From Cohnella luojiensis (lineage in GTDB: Bacteria; Bacillota; Bacilli; Paenibacillales; Paenibacillaceae), in assembly GCF_004564235.1 (NCBI RefSeq), contig NZ_SOMN01000003.1:1-64000 (forward strand): DNA of 64,000 bases. Direction: 5' to 3'. A program made the translations under genes and the position numbers. The notes beneath the pieces are model-generated. The model searched no databases. It worked only from the letters and a program-made list of their open reading frames with translations, and was not told the DNA's origin. This document shows, in pieces, positions 44,609 through 52,916 of the stretch; positions within the stretch are counted from its first letter, which is position 1, and the number at the start of each line of letters is the position of its first letter.

Positions 44609-46933
44609 CTACAGGGTAATGACGATAGGCGCTTGCTCGGCAGCAGGAGAGATAAGCATTCCTTGCTCGTGAGCGTTCGTACGACCATTTGCGGCGCTCG
44701 TCACTGATCCGGTTCCGCGAAGCAGAATGCTCCAGTTCGTAGCTTGGCCTGCGGCGTCTACGATTATCTTCTGTCCCGCCCGCGTGGCCGTGACTGTAAG
44801 CTCCGTTTCGCCTTTGATCGACGTAACTACGGCGGAAGCCGTTGCACCGTCTTGAAGCTCGAACAAATGAAGCGTGACGCCGTCCGAATAATCGTAGTCC
44901 GGACGATTCTCTTCGGCGCCCACTGGAATCAAGCTGTTCTCCCGCGCGTATAGGGGCAAGCTGAAGTAATCGTAGCATTCCTTCCGCCATACGCCGCCTT
45001 GCACCTTTTCTCCAGTGAGAAAGTGAGTCCAAGTCCCGTGAGGCAAGTAATAGGACGACTCGCCTTCCGGATTAAATATCGGCGCGACAAGCAACGAATC
45101 CCCAAGCATGTATTGCCGGTCGACGTATTCGCACGTCGGATCATTGCCGAACTCCAGCACCATCGCTCTCATGAGCGGTATGCCTATGTTGGAGGATTCC
45201 ACGGATTTGCCGAACAGATAAGGCATCAAGCGTATTTTAAGCTTCGTGAAGAAGCGAAGGACGTCGACGGCTTCTTCGTCATATAACCAAGGCACGCGAT
45301 ACGAGGTGCTGCCGTGCAGGCGACTGTGACTGGACAATAAACCGAACTGTACCCAGCGCTTGTATAAGTCGGGCGGCGAGCTTTGCTCGAATCCTCCGAT
45401 ATCATGGCTCCAATAACCGAAACCGGACAATCCGAGCGATAAACCTCCTCGAAGGCTTTCTGCCATGGATTCGTAAGTTGCCTCGCAATCTCCGCCCCAA
45501 TGCACGGGGAATTGCTGGCCGCCCGCCGTTGCGGATCGGGCGAACAACGCCGCCTCGCCTTTGCCGCGTTTTTCTTCCAGAAGCTCGAAAACAACCTTAT
45601 TGTACAGCTGCGTATAGTAATTGTGCATTTGTTGCGGATCTGAGCCGTCGTAGTAAACCACGTCGGTTGGGATACGCTCTCCGAAATCGGTTTTGAAGCT
45701 GTCCACGCCCATATCCAGAAGAGCGCCGAGCTTGTCCTTAAACCATTCGCACGCGGCAGGATTGGTGAAATCGACAATTCCCATGCCGTACTGCCAGAGA
45801 TCCCATTGCCAAACGCTGCCATCGGTTTTCTTTAGCAAATAGCCTTTTTCCATACCTTCATCGAACAGCGCGGATCTTTGCGCGATATAGGGATTAATCC
45901 AGACGCAAATCTTCAAGCCCTTTGCTTTCAGGCGCTGCAGCATGCCCACCGGGTCGGGGAACACTCGCTCGTCCCATTCGAAATTACACCATTCGTATTC
46001 TTTCATCCAGAAGCAATCGAAATGGAATACGGCTAGCGGAAGGTCGCGCTCGGCCATGCCTTCAACGAAGCTGGTTACGGTGGCTTCATCGTAATTGGTC
46101 GTGAAGGACGTCGTGAGCCATAGGCCGTATGACCACGCAGGAGGTAAAGCGGGCTTGCCCGTTAATGAAGTGTAGTTTCGCAGCACGTCCTTAAGAGTTT
46201 CCCCGCCGATCAGGAAATACTCTAAAGATTCTCCCTGCACGCTGAACTGGGTTTTGGACACGATCTCCGAGCCGACCTCGAAGGACACGAGCTCAGGATG
46301 ATTGACGAATACGCCATACCCTCGATTCGTGATATAGAATGGAACGTTCTTATAGGCTTGCTCCGATGCCGTGCCTCCGTCTTCGTTCCAGATATCGACG
46401 ACCTGGCCGTTTTTCACGAATGGCGTAAATCTTTCTCCAAGGCCGTAAACGGTTTCTCCAACGCTTAGGGAAAGCTGCTCGCGGAAGTGGTGATTGCCGT
46501 CATCTGCCTTGACGTAGGCGGTGGATCGCGATCCGCTGCCGGTCAGCTTCCTGTCCTTGTAGGTATAAGTGATTTTAACCGGGTGCTGCTTGGTAAGAGT
46601 CACGGTCGTATCGCCGCTTGTCAAGCTTACGAATTCATCGTTGTTATCTATGACGACCGGTACGTTTCCTGATGGCAGGAGATCGAAAGACGATGGGCCT
46701 TTGCGCGGTTTGCCCTTGTGATGGTAAAGCTTTACGCGAATAACGTCCGGAAGCGGAGAAGAGAACTCCATCGTCATTAACGGTTCGTTCAGAGTATTTC
46801 CCCGGTTCTCGAGGTGGCGATGCGTTGCGTATACGGTAATCGAATCCAGTCCGGTTCTCACGTCGTGAATCTCGTAAGGGCTTAATAACTGATACCCTTC
46901 ACGAGTCATCCAGTATCCATTGGAAAATTTCAA
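44609..46933 (-). CDS. yicI: GH31 alpha-xylosidase (YicI type)
   Basis: A 774-residue glycoside hydrolase family 31 enzyme, very close in pattern to Escherichia coli YicI. The shared stretches include GLGERFTPFVKNGQ, WSYGLWLTTSFTTNYDEAT, FHFDCFWMKEYEWCNFEWD and LKICVWINPYIAQ. The nucleophile Asp is in FKTDFGERIPTD and the acid/base Asp in HWGGDCEATYESM. It should release alpha-xylose from isoprimeverose-like units of xyloglucan, acting in the cytoplasm because no signal peptide is seen. TTG 46933 has AAGGGATGAG upstream. A divergent AraC regulator is next to it. Confidence 0.93.
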   Translation of the reverse strand: MKFSNGYWMTREGYQLLSPYEIHDVRTGLDSITVYATHRHLENRGNTLNEPLMTMEFSSPLPDVIRVKLYHHKGKPRKGPSSFDLLPSGNVPVVIDNNDEFVSLTSGDTTVTLTKQHPVKITYTYKDRKLTGSGSRSTAYVKADDGNHHFREQLSLSVGETVYGLGERFTPFVKNGQVVDIWNEDGGTASEQAYKNVPFYITNRGYGVFVNHPELVSFEVGSEIVSKTQFSVQGESLEYFLIGGETLKDVLRNYTSLTGKPALPPAWSYGLWLTTSFTTNYDEATVTSFVEGMAERDLPLAVFHFDCFWMKEYEWCNFEWDERVFPDPVGMLQRLKAKGLKICVWINPYIAQRSALFDEGMEKGYLLKKTDGSVWQWDLWQYGMGIVDFTNPAACEWFKDKLGALLDMGVDSFKTDFGERIPTDVVYYDGSDPQQMHNYYTQLYNKVVFELLEEKRGKGEAALFARSATAGGQQFPVHWGGDCEATYESMAESLRGGLSLGLSGFGYWSHDIGGFEQSSPPDLYKRWVQFGLLSSHSRLHGSTSYRVPWLYDEEAVDVLRFFTKLKIRLMPYLFGKSVESSNIGIPLMRAMVLEFGNDPTCEYVDRQYMLGDSLLVAPIFNPEGESSYYLPHGTWTHFLTGEKVQGGVWRKECYDYFSLPLYARENSLIPVGAEENRPDYDYSDGVTLHLFELQDGATASAVVTSIKGETELTVTATRAGQKIIVDAAGQATNWSILLRGTGSVTSAANGRTNAHEQGMLISPAAEQAPIVITL

Positions 46934-47030
46934 AGGAACTCATCCCTTCTATGCGAAGCTTTATTTTGTTTCGATCTAAATAACAGTATACTGATGTTCA
47001 TAAATGTTATCTTGCATTATAATGCTAATT

Positions 47031-47048
47031 AATATCAAAATTATGATA
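47031..47048. promoter_or_regulatory. Inverted repeat in the yicI-araC divergent gap
   Basis: ATATCA-N6-TGATAT is a perfect 6-base inverted repeat, 15 bases before the AraC-type gene. It could be an operator, although it lies in AT-rich sequence. Confidence 0.4.
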
Positions 47049-47063
47049 TCGCGGGGATAAAAT

Positions 47064-47945
47064 ATGGATCAAAGAAATTTGCGCGAGAATCGCAGACACG
47101 GCACGCCGGATTTTCCCGTTGCGGCATACAAGATAGAGCGGAGTATTTCAGAGACGATACTGGACTACCACTGGCATGAAGAAGCCGAATTTCTATGGGT
47201 GGAAAGCGGGCAAGCCGTATTTCAAATCGGACTATCGACATACGAGCTTCAAGCCGGCGAAGGGATATTCATTCCCTGCGGCGAGGTCCATGGCGGCTAT
47301 TCGCTTGGGAATTCTCCCTGTACTTATATCGCCAACGTTTTTCACATGGAATGGTTAACGGAAGCCAAGGATGGAATATCAACCCGATATCTTCAACCGC
47401 TGCATAGAGGGAATGCAGTTATTCCGTCTGTATATACGGAGGATACGGATTGGGGCAAGCAAGTCCTTCAACATCTCGCTTCCCTTTATCAACTATCCGA
47501 ATCGAATGATGCGGCGAAGGAAATAAGGATTAAGGCAGAGCTGCTATTGCTATTCGCGGATTTAATCAGTCACCGCCAGTGGACCCGCCGGAATCCTGCC
47601 CATTCCGTCGATACTCAGGTTATGGACCGAATGAAGAGCGTAATCGCTCATATCGAAAGTCATTGCGAGCAACTGCTTACCGTACCCCAATTAGCGGCAG
47701 TAGCGGGAATGAGCGCGGGTCATTTCAGTCGCGTCTTTAAATCGTTCATGAGAAAAACGCCGATGGACTACGTAAATCATTTTCGAATTCAAAAAGCGGC
47801 CTATTTACTGCAAAACTCGAAATTATCCATCACGGAAGTCGCTATGGAGGTAGGATTAGCTAACTTTAGCTATTTTACGAAGAGGTTTAAGTCGATTTAT
47901 GACTGCACTCCTTCGCAATTCCGCAAAAAATTAAGCAGTCTTTAA
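47064..47945 (+). CDS. AraC family transcriptional regulator
   Basis: A 293-residue regulator with an N-terminal cupin sugar-sensing domain (LDYHWHEEAEFLWVESGQA, residues 34-52, then LQAGEGIFIPCGEVHGG) and two C-terminal helix-turn-helix motifs (LTVPQLAAVAGMSAGHFSRVFK and ITEVAMEVGLANFSYFTKRFK). It is divergent from the alpha-xylosidase gene by 130 bases and is the likely local activator, sensing a xyloside or related sugar; this is inferred from position. Confidence 0.9.
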   Translation: MDQRNLRENRRHGTPDFPVAAYKIERSISETILDYHWHEEAEFLWVESGQAVFQIGLSTYELQAGEGIFIPCGEVHGGYSLGNSPCTYIANVFHMEWLTEAKDGISTRYLQPLHRGNAVIPSVYTEDTDWGKQVLQHLASLYQLSESNDAAKEIRIKAELLLLFADLISHRQWTRRNPAHSVDTQVMDRMKSVIAHIESHCEQLLTVPQLAAVAGMSAGHFSRVFKSFMRKTPMDYVNHFRIQKAAYLLQNSKLSITEVAMEVGLANFSYFTKRFKSIYDCTPSQFRKKLSSL

Positions 47946-48014
47946 GGTAATTTCGCGGAATTCTGATATAGTAATGGGGGGCGGTCGTCAAATTTAAGGA
48001 GGATAAATAAAACG

Positions 48015-49193
48015 ATGAGCGAAAGAAACGAGAATGAATTAAACGATAAGGAACAGAGAACGAACGAAGAAATCGAAAGAGAGCTCGAAGAAAGCGGAGC
48101 GGTCAACGAGGAACCAACGGGCTTGGAACTGGATAAAAACGAGAACGACGAAGACATAGCGGATAATACGGATTCCCAGGTTGCTCCAACGGCTCATGAA
48201 CCATCGTCGAAAAATTCAACTGCCATCGTCGTACCATGGGTCATCGCGGCCATTGCTATCGCAGCTTTGATCTTTGTGCTCCTGAAGAATCCGACAGACG
48301 GCTTAAACAAAACCGTTGGCTCGATGGATGGCGCGACTTTCACGACAGCCGATCTGTACGAAGAGATGTCTAAGCAAGGCGGAGAAGAGCAGCAAGCTTC
48401 CCTATTAGACAGTCTCATGACGGTTAAGCTAATAAATCTAGAGGCGGAAGAAGCGGGAGCAACGGTATCCGATGCCGATATCAAAGCCGAACTGGATAAA
48501 ATCAAAACGGAGAATAACATTCCTACGGACGAAGCCCTCGAGGCGGCATTGCAGCAATCCGGCATGACGCTTGATAGCTTCAAAGAACAAATCTCGACCC
48601 AGATGAAGCTTCGCAAAATTTTCGAAAAGAATAATCCCGCATCCGAAGCAGACATGAAAGCTTATTTCGAGAAAAACAAAGAGCAGTATTCTACGCCAAA
48701 GCAGGTACAAGCCTCCCATATCCTCCTGCAAACCAAGGAAGAAGCGGAAGCGGTTCTTGCCGAACTGAAGGCCGGCAAAGATTTCGCGACATTAGCGAAA
48801 GAGAAATCGCAGGACCCGGGTTCTAAGGGCAGCGGCGGCGAGCTCGGTTACTTCGGCAAAGGCCAGATGAATGCGGGCTTCGAAGAAGCGGCGTTCAAGC
48901 TGGCGAAAGGCGAAATGAGCGGCGTGGTGGAAGCCGAAAGCGGGTTCCACATCATCAAGGTGACCGACATCAAGGAGGCCGTGACGCCAACTTACGATGA
49001 AGTGAAAGACAAGGTCAAGCAAGGCTTTTACGACGAGAAAATCCAAGCCGAAGGCCAAGCTTGGATGGAACAAGCGAAGAAGGACCGGAATTTCAAAAAT
49101 CTCTTGACGAAAGAGCCTGAGCCAACGGCGTCCGCTAGCGCGGGTGCTTCCCCTGAAGCGACTCCGGAAGCAACGGCTACGACGCAAGAATAG
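48015..49193 (+). CDS. Membrane-anchored parvulin-type peptidyl-prolyl isomerase (foldase)
   Basis: A 392-residue foldase. An acidic cytoplasmic head (about residues 1-67, nearly half Asp/Glu/Asn) is followed by one membrane helix (about 70-90), a SurA-like helical domain (about 100-225) and a parvulin domain (about 228-325: QVQASHILLQTKEEAEAVL, SKGSGGELGYFGKGQM, FHIIKVTD). The tail is Ala/Thr/Pro-rich. It probably helps fold exported proteins outside the membrane. Unlike PrsA it has no lipobox Cys; it is anchored by a non-cleaved helix. AAGGAGG supports the ATG. Confidence 0.88.
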   Translation: MSERNENELNDKEQRTNEEIERELEESGAVNEEPTGLELDKNENDEDIADNTDSQVAPTAHEPSSKNSTAIVVPWVIAAIAIAALIFVLLKNPTDGLNKTVGSMDGATFTTADLYEEMSKQGGEEQQASLLDSLMTVKLINLEAEEAGATVSDADIKAELDKIKTENNIPTDEALEAALQQSGMTLDSFKEQISTQMKLRKIFEKNNPASEADMKAYFEKNKEQYSTPKQVQASHILLQTKEEAEAVLAELKAGKDFATLAKEKSQDPGSKGSGGELGYFGKGQMNAGFEEAAFKLAKGEMSGVVEAESGFHIIKVTDIKEAVTPTYDEVKDKVKQGFYDEKIQAEGQAWMEQAKKDRNFKNLLTKEPEPTASASAGASPEATPEATATTQE

Positions 49194-49203
49194 CATAATC
49201 ATC

Positions 49204-49255
49204 GACAGCTTTCCGAATTCGTCTAGCGGCGGATTTCGGACAAGCTGTTTTTTTT
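49204..49255 (+). terminator. Terminator after the foldase gene
   Basis: ACAGCTT-TCCGAA pairs with TTCGGA-AAGCTGT, followed by eight T. Confidence 0.88.
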
Positions 49256-49275
49256 GCCGGGAAATGAATAGTAAA

Positions 49276-49304
49276 CTTAAAGTAAATCTTGAGATTTCCT
49301 TAAG
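49276..49304 (+). promoter_or_regulatory. Three direct repeats before the response regulator gene
   Basis: CTTAAA (49276), CTTGAG (49288) and CTTAAG (49299) are spaced 12 and 11 bases apart, about one helical turn. They resemble the repeats found before the carboxypeptidase gene at 51160. An OmpR-type autoregulatory site is inferred. Confidence 0.5.
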
Positions 49305-49387
49305 AAGTATAAAACCTTGCGGGACAAGCGGACAGGCAGACAGGGTTAAGGTATAGTGGGTAAGATAAGGCAGAGGAGTTGTCATGA

Positions 49388-50086
49388 ATGACCAGAAGCG
49401 TTCTCATCGTTGACGATGATCGCGAGATCGCCAACTTGATCGATATTTATCTGCGCAACGAAGGTTACGAAACCGCTCAAGCCCATGATGGGGAAGAAGC
49501 GTTGGACAAGCTGGCAAGCCGATCCTACCACCTTGTCGTGCTCGATATCATGATGCCGAAGATGAACGGGATGGAGGTTTGCCGCCGAATTCGCGAGACG
49601 GCTTCGATCCCGATCCTGATGGTTAGCGCTAAGGCGGAGGACATGGACAAGATCCTCGGATTGATGACGGGCGCGGATGATTATGTCGTCAAGCCCTTTA
49701 ATCCGCTCGAACTCGTCGTGCGTGTCAAGACGCTTCTCCGCCGCGCTTATCAATATGGGCAGCAGGCCGCACCTCAAGCCGATGAAGACGGGCTGTTGAA
49801 GATCCACGAGCTGATGATCAACAAAGCCACGCACACTGCCGAGGTGGAAGGTCGCCCCGTTCACTTGACCTCCACGGAGTTCGGCATCCTGTTCTTGCTC
49901 GCAAGCAACCCGGGGCGCGTATTTAGCGCCGAGGATATTTTCCAACAGGTGTGGAAGGAAAAGTATTTCGAATCGAACAATACGGTCATGGTGCACATTA
50001 GCAAGCTGCGGGACAAGCTGGAGCAAGAGATGGGCCGCAAGCTGATTACGACCGTATGGGGGGTTGGCTATAAAATTGAAACCTAA
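49388..50086 (+). CDS. VanR-like OmpR-family response regulator
   Basis: A 232-residue regulator with a receiver domain (DDD at residues 9-11, phospho-acceptor in VVLDIMMPKM near residue 54, switch Lys in VVKPFNPLE) and a C-terminal OmpR winged helix (about 135-230: LTSTEFGILFLLASNPGRVFS, TVMVHISKLRDKLE, VWGVGYKIE). ATG 49388 has GGAG about 11 bases upstream; an ATG 4 bases earlier is out of frame. The order regulator, kinase, D,D-carboxypeptidase resembles VanRS-VanY arrangements. Confidence 0.92.
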   Translation: MTRSVLIVDDDREIANLIDIYLRNEGYETAQAHDGEEALDKLASRSYHLVVLDIMMPKMNGMEVCRRIRETASIPILMVSAKAEDMDKILGLMTGADDYVVKPFNPLELVVRVKTLLRRAYQYGQQAAPQADEDGLLKIHELMINKATHTAEVEGRPVHLTSTEFGILFLLASNPGRVFSAEDIFQQVWKEKYFESNNTVMVHISKLRDKLEQEMGRKLITTVWGVGYKIET

Positions 50087-51164
50087 TTTAGCTATCCGCA
50101 TGGCTTGGCGATTGGTTTGGCAAATCGTATTAAGCTCCATACTCGCGATCATTACCTTTTATTTTTCCATCATCGTATTGGAGAGAATGACGCGAAATAA
50201 CGACATTCATCGTACGTTCTTCAAAAAATTGTACGACATGTTCGGTGAAACGCCTTTGTTGATATTCGGGGTATTCGTTCTTTTCACCGTCTACATGGTC
50301 ATTTTCAATTGGAGGCGCTTCAGTTATTACGACCAGCTTAGCCGATCCGTCGAGCATATCTCGAAAGGTCATTTTAACGATCTGATCCCGGTTAAACAAA
50401 ACAATGAAGTGAGCTATCTCGCGGATAATTTGAATTCCCTGGTGTTGGAGCTCAAACGGTCGTTGGATGAGGAAAGAAAAGCGGAACAAACGAAGAACGA
50501 GCTGATCACGAACGTTTCCCATGATTTGCGCACGCCGCTGACTTCCATAATCGGATACCTCGGACTGATCGAGCAGGATCGCTATCGGGACGAAGTGGAG
50601 CTCCGCCACTACGTTCAGATCGCATACTCGAAGGCCGAGCGGCTCAACGTGCTTATTCATGATTTATTCGAATATACGCGTATGCGCCATGATGTTATCC
50701 CATTGAATAAGCAAGCCTTCAACCTTGTGGAAATGATGAATCAGCTGCTAGTCCATTATCGCTTATCCCTGGAGAGCGCCAAGATGAAAGGGAAGCTCAT
50801 TTCGAACGTCGGCGAACTGACGCTGATGGCGGATCCGGATAAGCTGGTGCGAGTCTTCGAGAATCTATTGTCCAACGCGATTACTTACGGCTATACCGGA
50901 GGCAAGGTCGAAATCTATCTGAATCAATATGAAGAATCGGCAGTAGTCGATATCGTAAACTACGGCGAAGCGATTCCTGCGGCCGATCTGCCTCATCTGT
51001 TCGACCGGTTTTACCGCGTTGACAAGTCAAGAGCCGAGAACGGAGGCGGTACGGGGTTGGGGCTGGCTATCGCCAAAGGGCTGGTAGAGAAGCACGGAGG
51101 TTCGATCTCGGTCACAAGCGACGGGGATAGCACGAATTTTCGGGTGAGGCTTCCCCTATCTTAA
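50076..51164 (+). CDS. VanS-like sensor histidine kinase
   Basis: A sensor kinase of about 362 residues with two membrane helices (about 13-38 and 63-82) around a short external loop, then a HAMP-like linker. The HisKA box is NVSHDLRTPLTSIIGYL (His near residue 148). The ATPase domain has N, D and G boxes (LLSNAITYGYTGG; GTGLGLAIAKGL). TTG 50076 is chosen because GGGGGG lies upstream; TTG 50064, four codons earlier, is possible. It overlaps the regulator gene by 11 bases. The small outside loop suggests it senses the membrane or a bound ligand. Confidence 0.9.
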   Translation: MKPNLAIRMAWRLVWQIVLSSILAIITFYFSIIVLERMTRNNDIHRTFFKKLYDMFGETPLLIFGVFVLFTVYMVIFNWRRFSYYDQLSRSVEHISKGHFNDLIPVKQNNEVSYLADNLNSLVLELKRSLDEERKAEQTKNELITNVSHDLRTPLTSIIGYLGLIEQDRYRDEVELRHYVQIAYSKAERLNVLIHDLFEYTRMRHDVIPLNKQAFNLVEMMNQLLVHYRLSLESAKMKGKLISNVGELTLMADPDKLVRVFENLLSNAITYGYTGGKVEIYLNQYEESAVVDIVNYGEAIPAADLPHLFDRFYRVDKSRAENGGGTGLGLAIAKGLVEKHGGSISVTSDGDSTNFRVRLPLS

Positions 51165-51214
51165 GGGAATCTTATGATTTGCTTATGATTTGCTTTTCAT
51201 TTGCTTAAAGAGTT
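51160..51214 (+). repeat. Five 11-base direct repeats before the D,D-carboxypeptidase gene
   Basis: Units begin at 51160, 51171, 51182, 51193 and 51204: CTTAAGGGAAT, CTTATGATTTG (twice), CTTTTCATTTG and CTTAAAGAGTT. The period is exactly 11 bases and each starts CTT. The first unit overlaps the kinase stop codon. Phased half-sites of this kind are typical of OmpR-family binding, so the adjacent response regulator is the likely binder. Confidence 0.8.
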
Positions 51215-51267
51215 CCCTCTACAATGAACGGTATAGCAGATCTGTATCGTTCAGGAGGGTAAGGAAA

Positions 51268-52158
51268 ATGAAGTGGAGAAGAGTTATCGTACTCGTCGCA
51301 TTCGTCGCCGTGGTCGGTTGGGCCGTGGACATCAAGGAGAAAATCGGTTTTACTAAAAACGACGAACCGAGCTTAGCCGTCGTTTCTGCCGTTATGATGG
51401 ATGCGGATACGGGGGACTGGGTTTACACGAGCAATGCAATGGAGCCTCTGCCTCCGGCAAGCATGTCCAAGATGATGACGGAGGCGCTTTTGCTTGACGG
51501 CATCGGGACCGGAGAACTTGCGTGGGAGGATTCGGTCATCGCCAGCTACTATGCCGCGAATGTCGAGGGCGCCGAAATGGGGCTGAATGAAGGACAAATC
51601 GCAACGGTAAAAGAGCTGTTCGATGCTATGGCCATCCATTCCGCTAATGATGCGACGATCGCGTTGGCCGAGTTTATTGCCGGGTCCGAAGCGGAATTCG
51701 TGAGAAGGATGAATGAAAAGGCCCGGGAAATCGGACTGTCCGGAGATACGCATTTTGCCAACGCTACGGGATTGTCCAGCGATGACTTAGATAGCTATGC
51801 AACGGCTGCCACGGAAGGCGAGACGATGATGACCGCCAAGGATGTCGCCTTGCTGGCGCGTTACTTGATAGAAACTTACCCCGAGGTTTTGAAAATCACG
51901 AAGCAAACCGCGGCGGCAGTCGCAAGCGGGAACAACAACTTGCAAACGACGAACGAAATGTTGCCGGGAAGGCGTTTCGGAACAAAGGGGAACGACGGCC
52001 TGAAGACCGGCTATACCGAACGGGCGGGCTACTGCTTTACGGGCACGACGGTTGTCGACGGCAGGCGCTATATTACGGTCGTAATGGGCACCAGCACGCC
52101 TGAATCGCGGTTCGAGGAAACGCGGAAGCTGCTTGCTTACGCCGAGGGGATCTCATAA
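51268..52158 (+). CDS. D-alanyl-D-alanine carboxypeptidase (penicillin-binding, S11)
   Basis: A 296-residue low-molecular-weight penicillin-binding protein. It has an N-terminal membrane helix or signal (about 5-20), the SxxK motif SMSK (S65-K68), SAN of the SxN triad (in AIHSANDATIAL) and KTG in GLKTGYTERAGY. It trims D-Ala from peptidoglycan pentapeptides outside the cell. ATG 51268 has GGAGGG upstream; a longer frame begins in the repeat array and is not used. Linkage to the two-component system and the repeat array suggests induced expression under envelope stress. Confidence 0.94.
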   Translation: MKWRRVIVLVAFVAVVGWAVDIKEKIGFTKNDEPSLAVVSAVMMDADTGDWVYTSNAMEPLPPASMSKMMTEALLLDGIGTGELAWEDSVIASYYAANVEGAEMGLNEGQIATVKELFDAMAIHSANDATIALAEFIAGSEAEFVRRMNEKAREIGLSGDTHFANATGLSSDDLDSYATAATEGETMMTAKDVALLARYLIETYPEVLKITKQTAAAVASGNNNLQTTNEMLPGRRFGTKGNDGLKTGYTERAGYCFTGTTVVDGRRYITVVMGTSTPESRFEETRKLLAYAEGIS

Positions 52159-52388
52159 TGAACCGATACGAGAAACGCATCGACGGCTTGAGGGCAGTAG
52201 AAGTGCTTTGTTATTCCGTATGCTTGCATCTTCTGATAGAAGAGCAAAGGGCAAACTTGGCCGCCAAAGCGGCGTTGATCGACCTCTACGCAGATGAAAG
52301 ATTCTGGGAGCTTGAGGGCAGGGACCGTGAATGCCGCGTTCGACAACTGGCGGTTAGCCGTTCCATTCAAGCTATGCAAAACCGCTAA
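52158..52388 (+). CDS. Unknown small protein coupled to the carboxypeptidase gene
   Basis: A 76-residue soluble protein, mostly helical by eye and rich in Leu, Ala, Glu and Arg, with three cysteines (VLCYSVCLHLL; RECRVRQ). Its ATG overlaps the stop of the carboxypeptidase gene (TAATG), so it is translated by coupling. A terminator follows at once. I do not recognise the family. Coding is supported by coupling and codon pattern, not by homology. Confidence 0.6.
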   Translation: MNRYEKRIDGLRAVEVLCYSVCLHLLIEEQRANLAAKAALIDLYADERFWELEGRDRECRVRQLAVSRSIQAMQNR

Positions 52389-52389
52389 A

Positions 52390-52422
52390 AAGGCTCCGTT
52401 GCCAGCGTGGGCAACGGAGCCT
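52390..52422. terminator. Bidirectional terminator
   Basis: AAGGCTCCGTTGC pairs with GCAACGGAGCCTT around a 7-base loop. A run of A on the left gives the minus-strand T tract. Confidence 0.85.
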
Positions 52423-52442
52423 TAACAACTTATATGATATTG

Positions 52443-52757
52443 TTATTCTGTTCGGCCATCCTCTGTCTTCCTAGCGTCCGATCGCGGTATTCTTGGACGG
52501 AAGCGCGAGGATAAATAATTATGCTTGCGGTCCCGGAAGAAAATCCATCCTCCGATAAAACCGATGCCCATTAAGAAAAGAATCGCTCCGCCGATAAATA
52601 ATCCCCACGAGAATTCAGGATTAATCACGTCTACGCTTCCTATTTTCGCGAAATAATCGTATAGGGCATCTTTCATTAGCAGGAATCCATAAGCAGCCGC
52701 GAGGCCGGGAATGACGAGCAGCAGAATAGCAATCAGGCGCTGAACTATCAATTTCAT
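52443..52757 (-). CDS. yqzF: DUF2627 membrane protein (YqzF type)
   Basis: A protein of about 104 residues with two membrane segments (about residues 3-25 and 50-72), the family patterns LIAILLLVIPGLAAAYGFLLMKDALY and GIGFIGGWIFFRDRKHN, and a basic tail. YqzF lies before the bkd genes in B. subtilis, as here. The ATG at 52757 matches the family start; AAGGAGG is 13 bases upstream, a long spacing. ATG 52793 would add 12 residues. Confidence 0.82.
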   Translation of the reverse strand: MKLIVQRLIAILLLVIPGLAAAYGFLLMKDALYDYFAKIGSVDVINPEFSWGLFIGGAILFLMGIGFIGGWIFFRDRKHNYLSSRFRPRIPRSDARKTEDGRTE

Positions 52758-52916
52758 AGAATGCCATAGCCCTCCTTCCAATCTCTTAATCATAACGAAA
52801 TTCCGCTCTATTGTCCATGAATGGCATCATTCACCTGCTTATTCCCCTATGATCCGACAAAAACCTATGGTATTATGACACAAGAAAACTAGAGAGAGAG
52901 AGGGGAGATACGGGAA

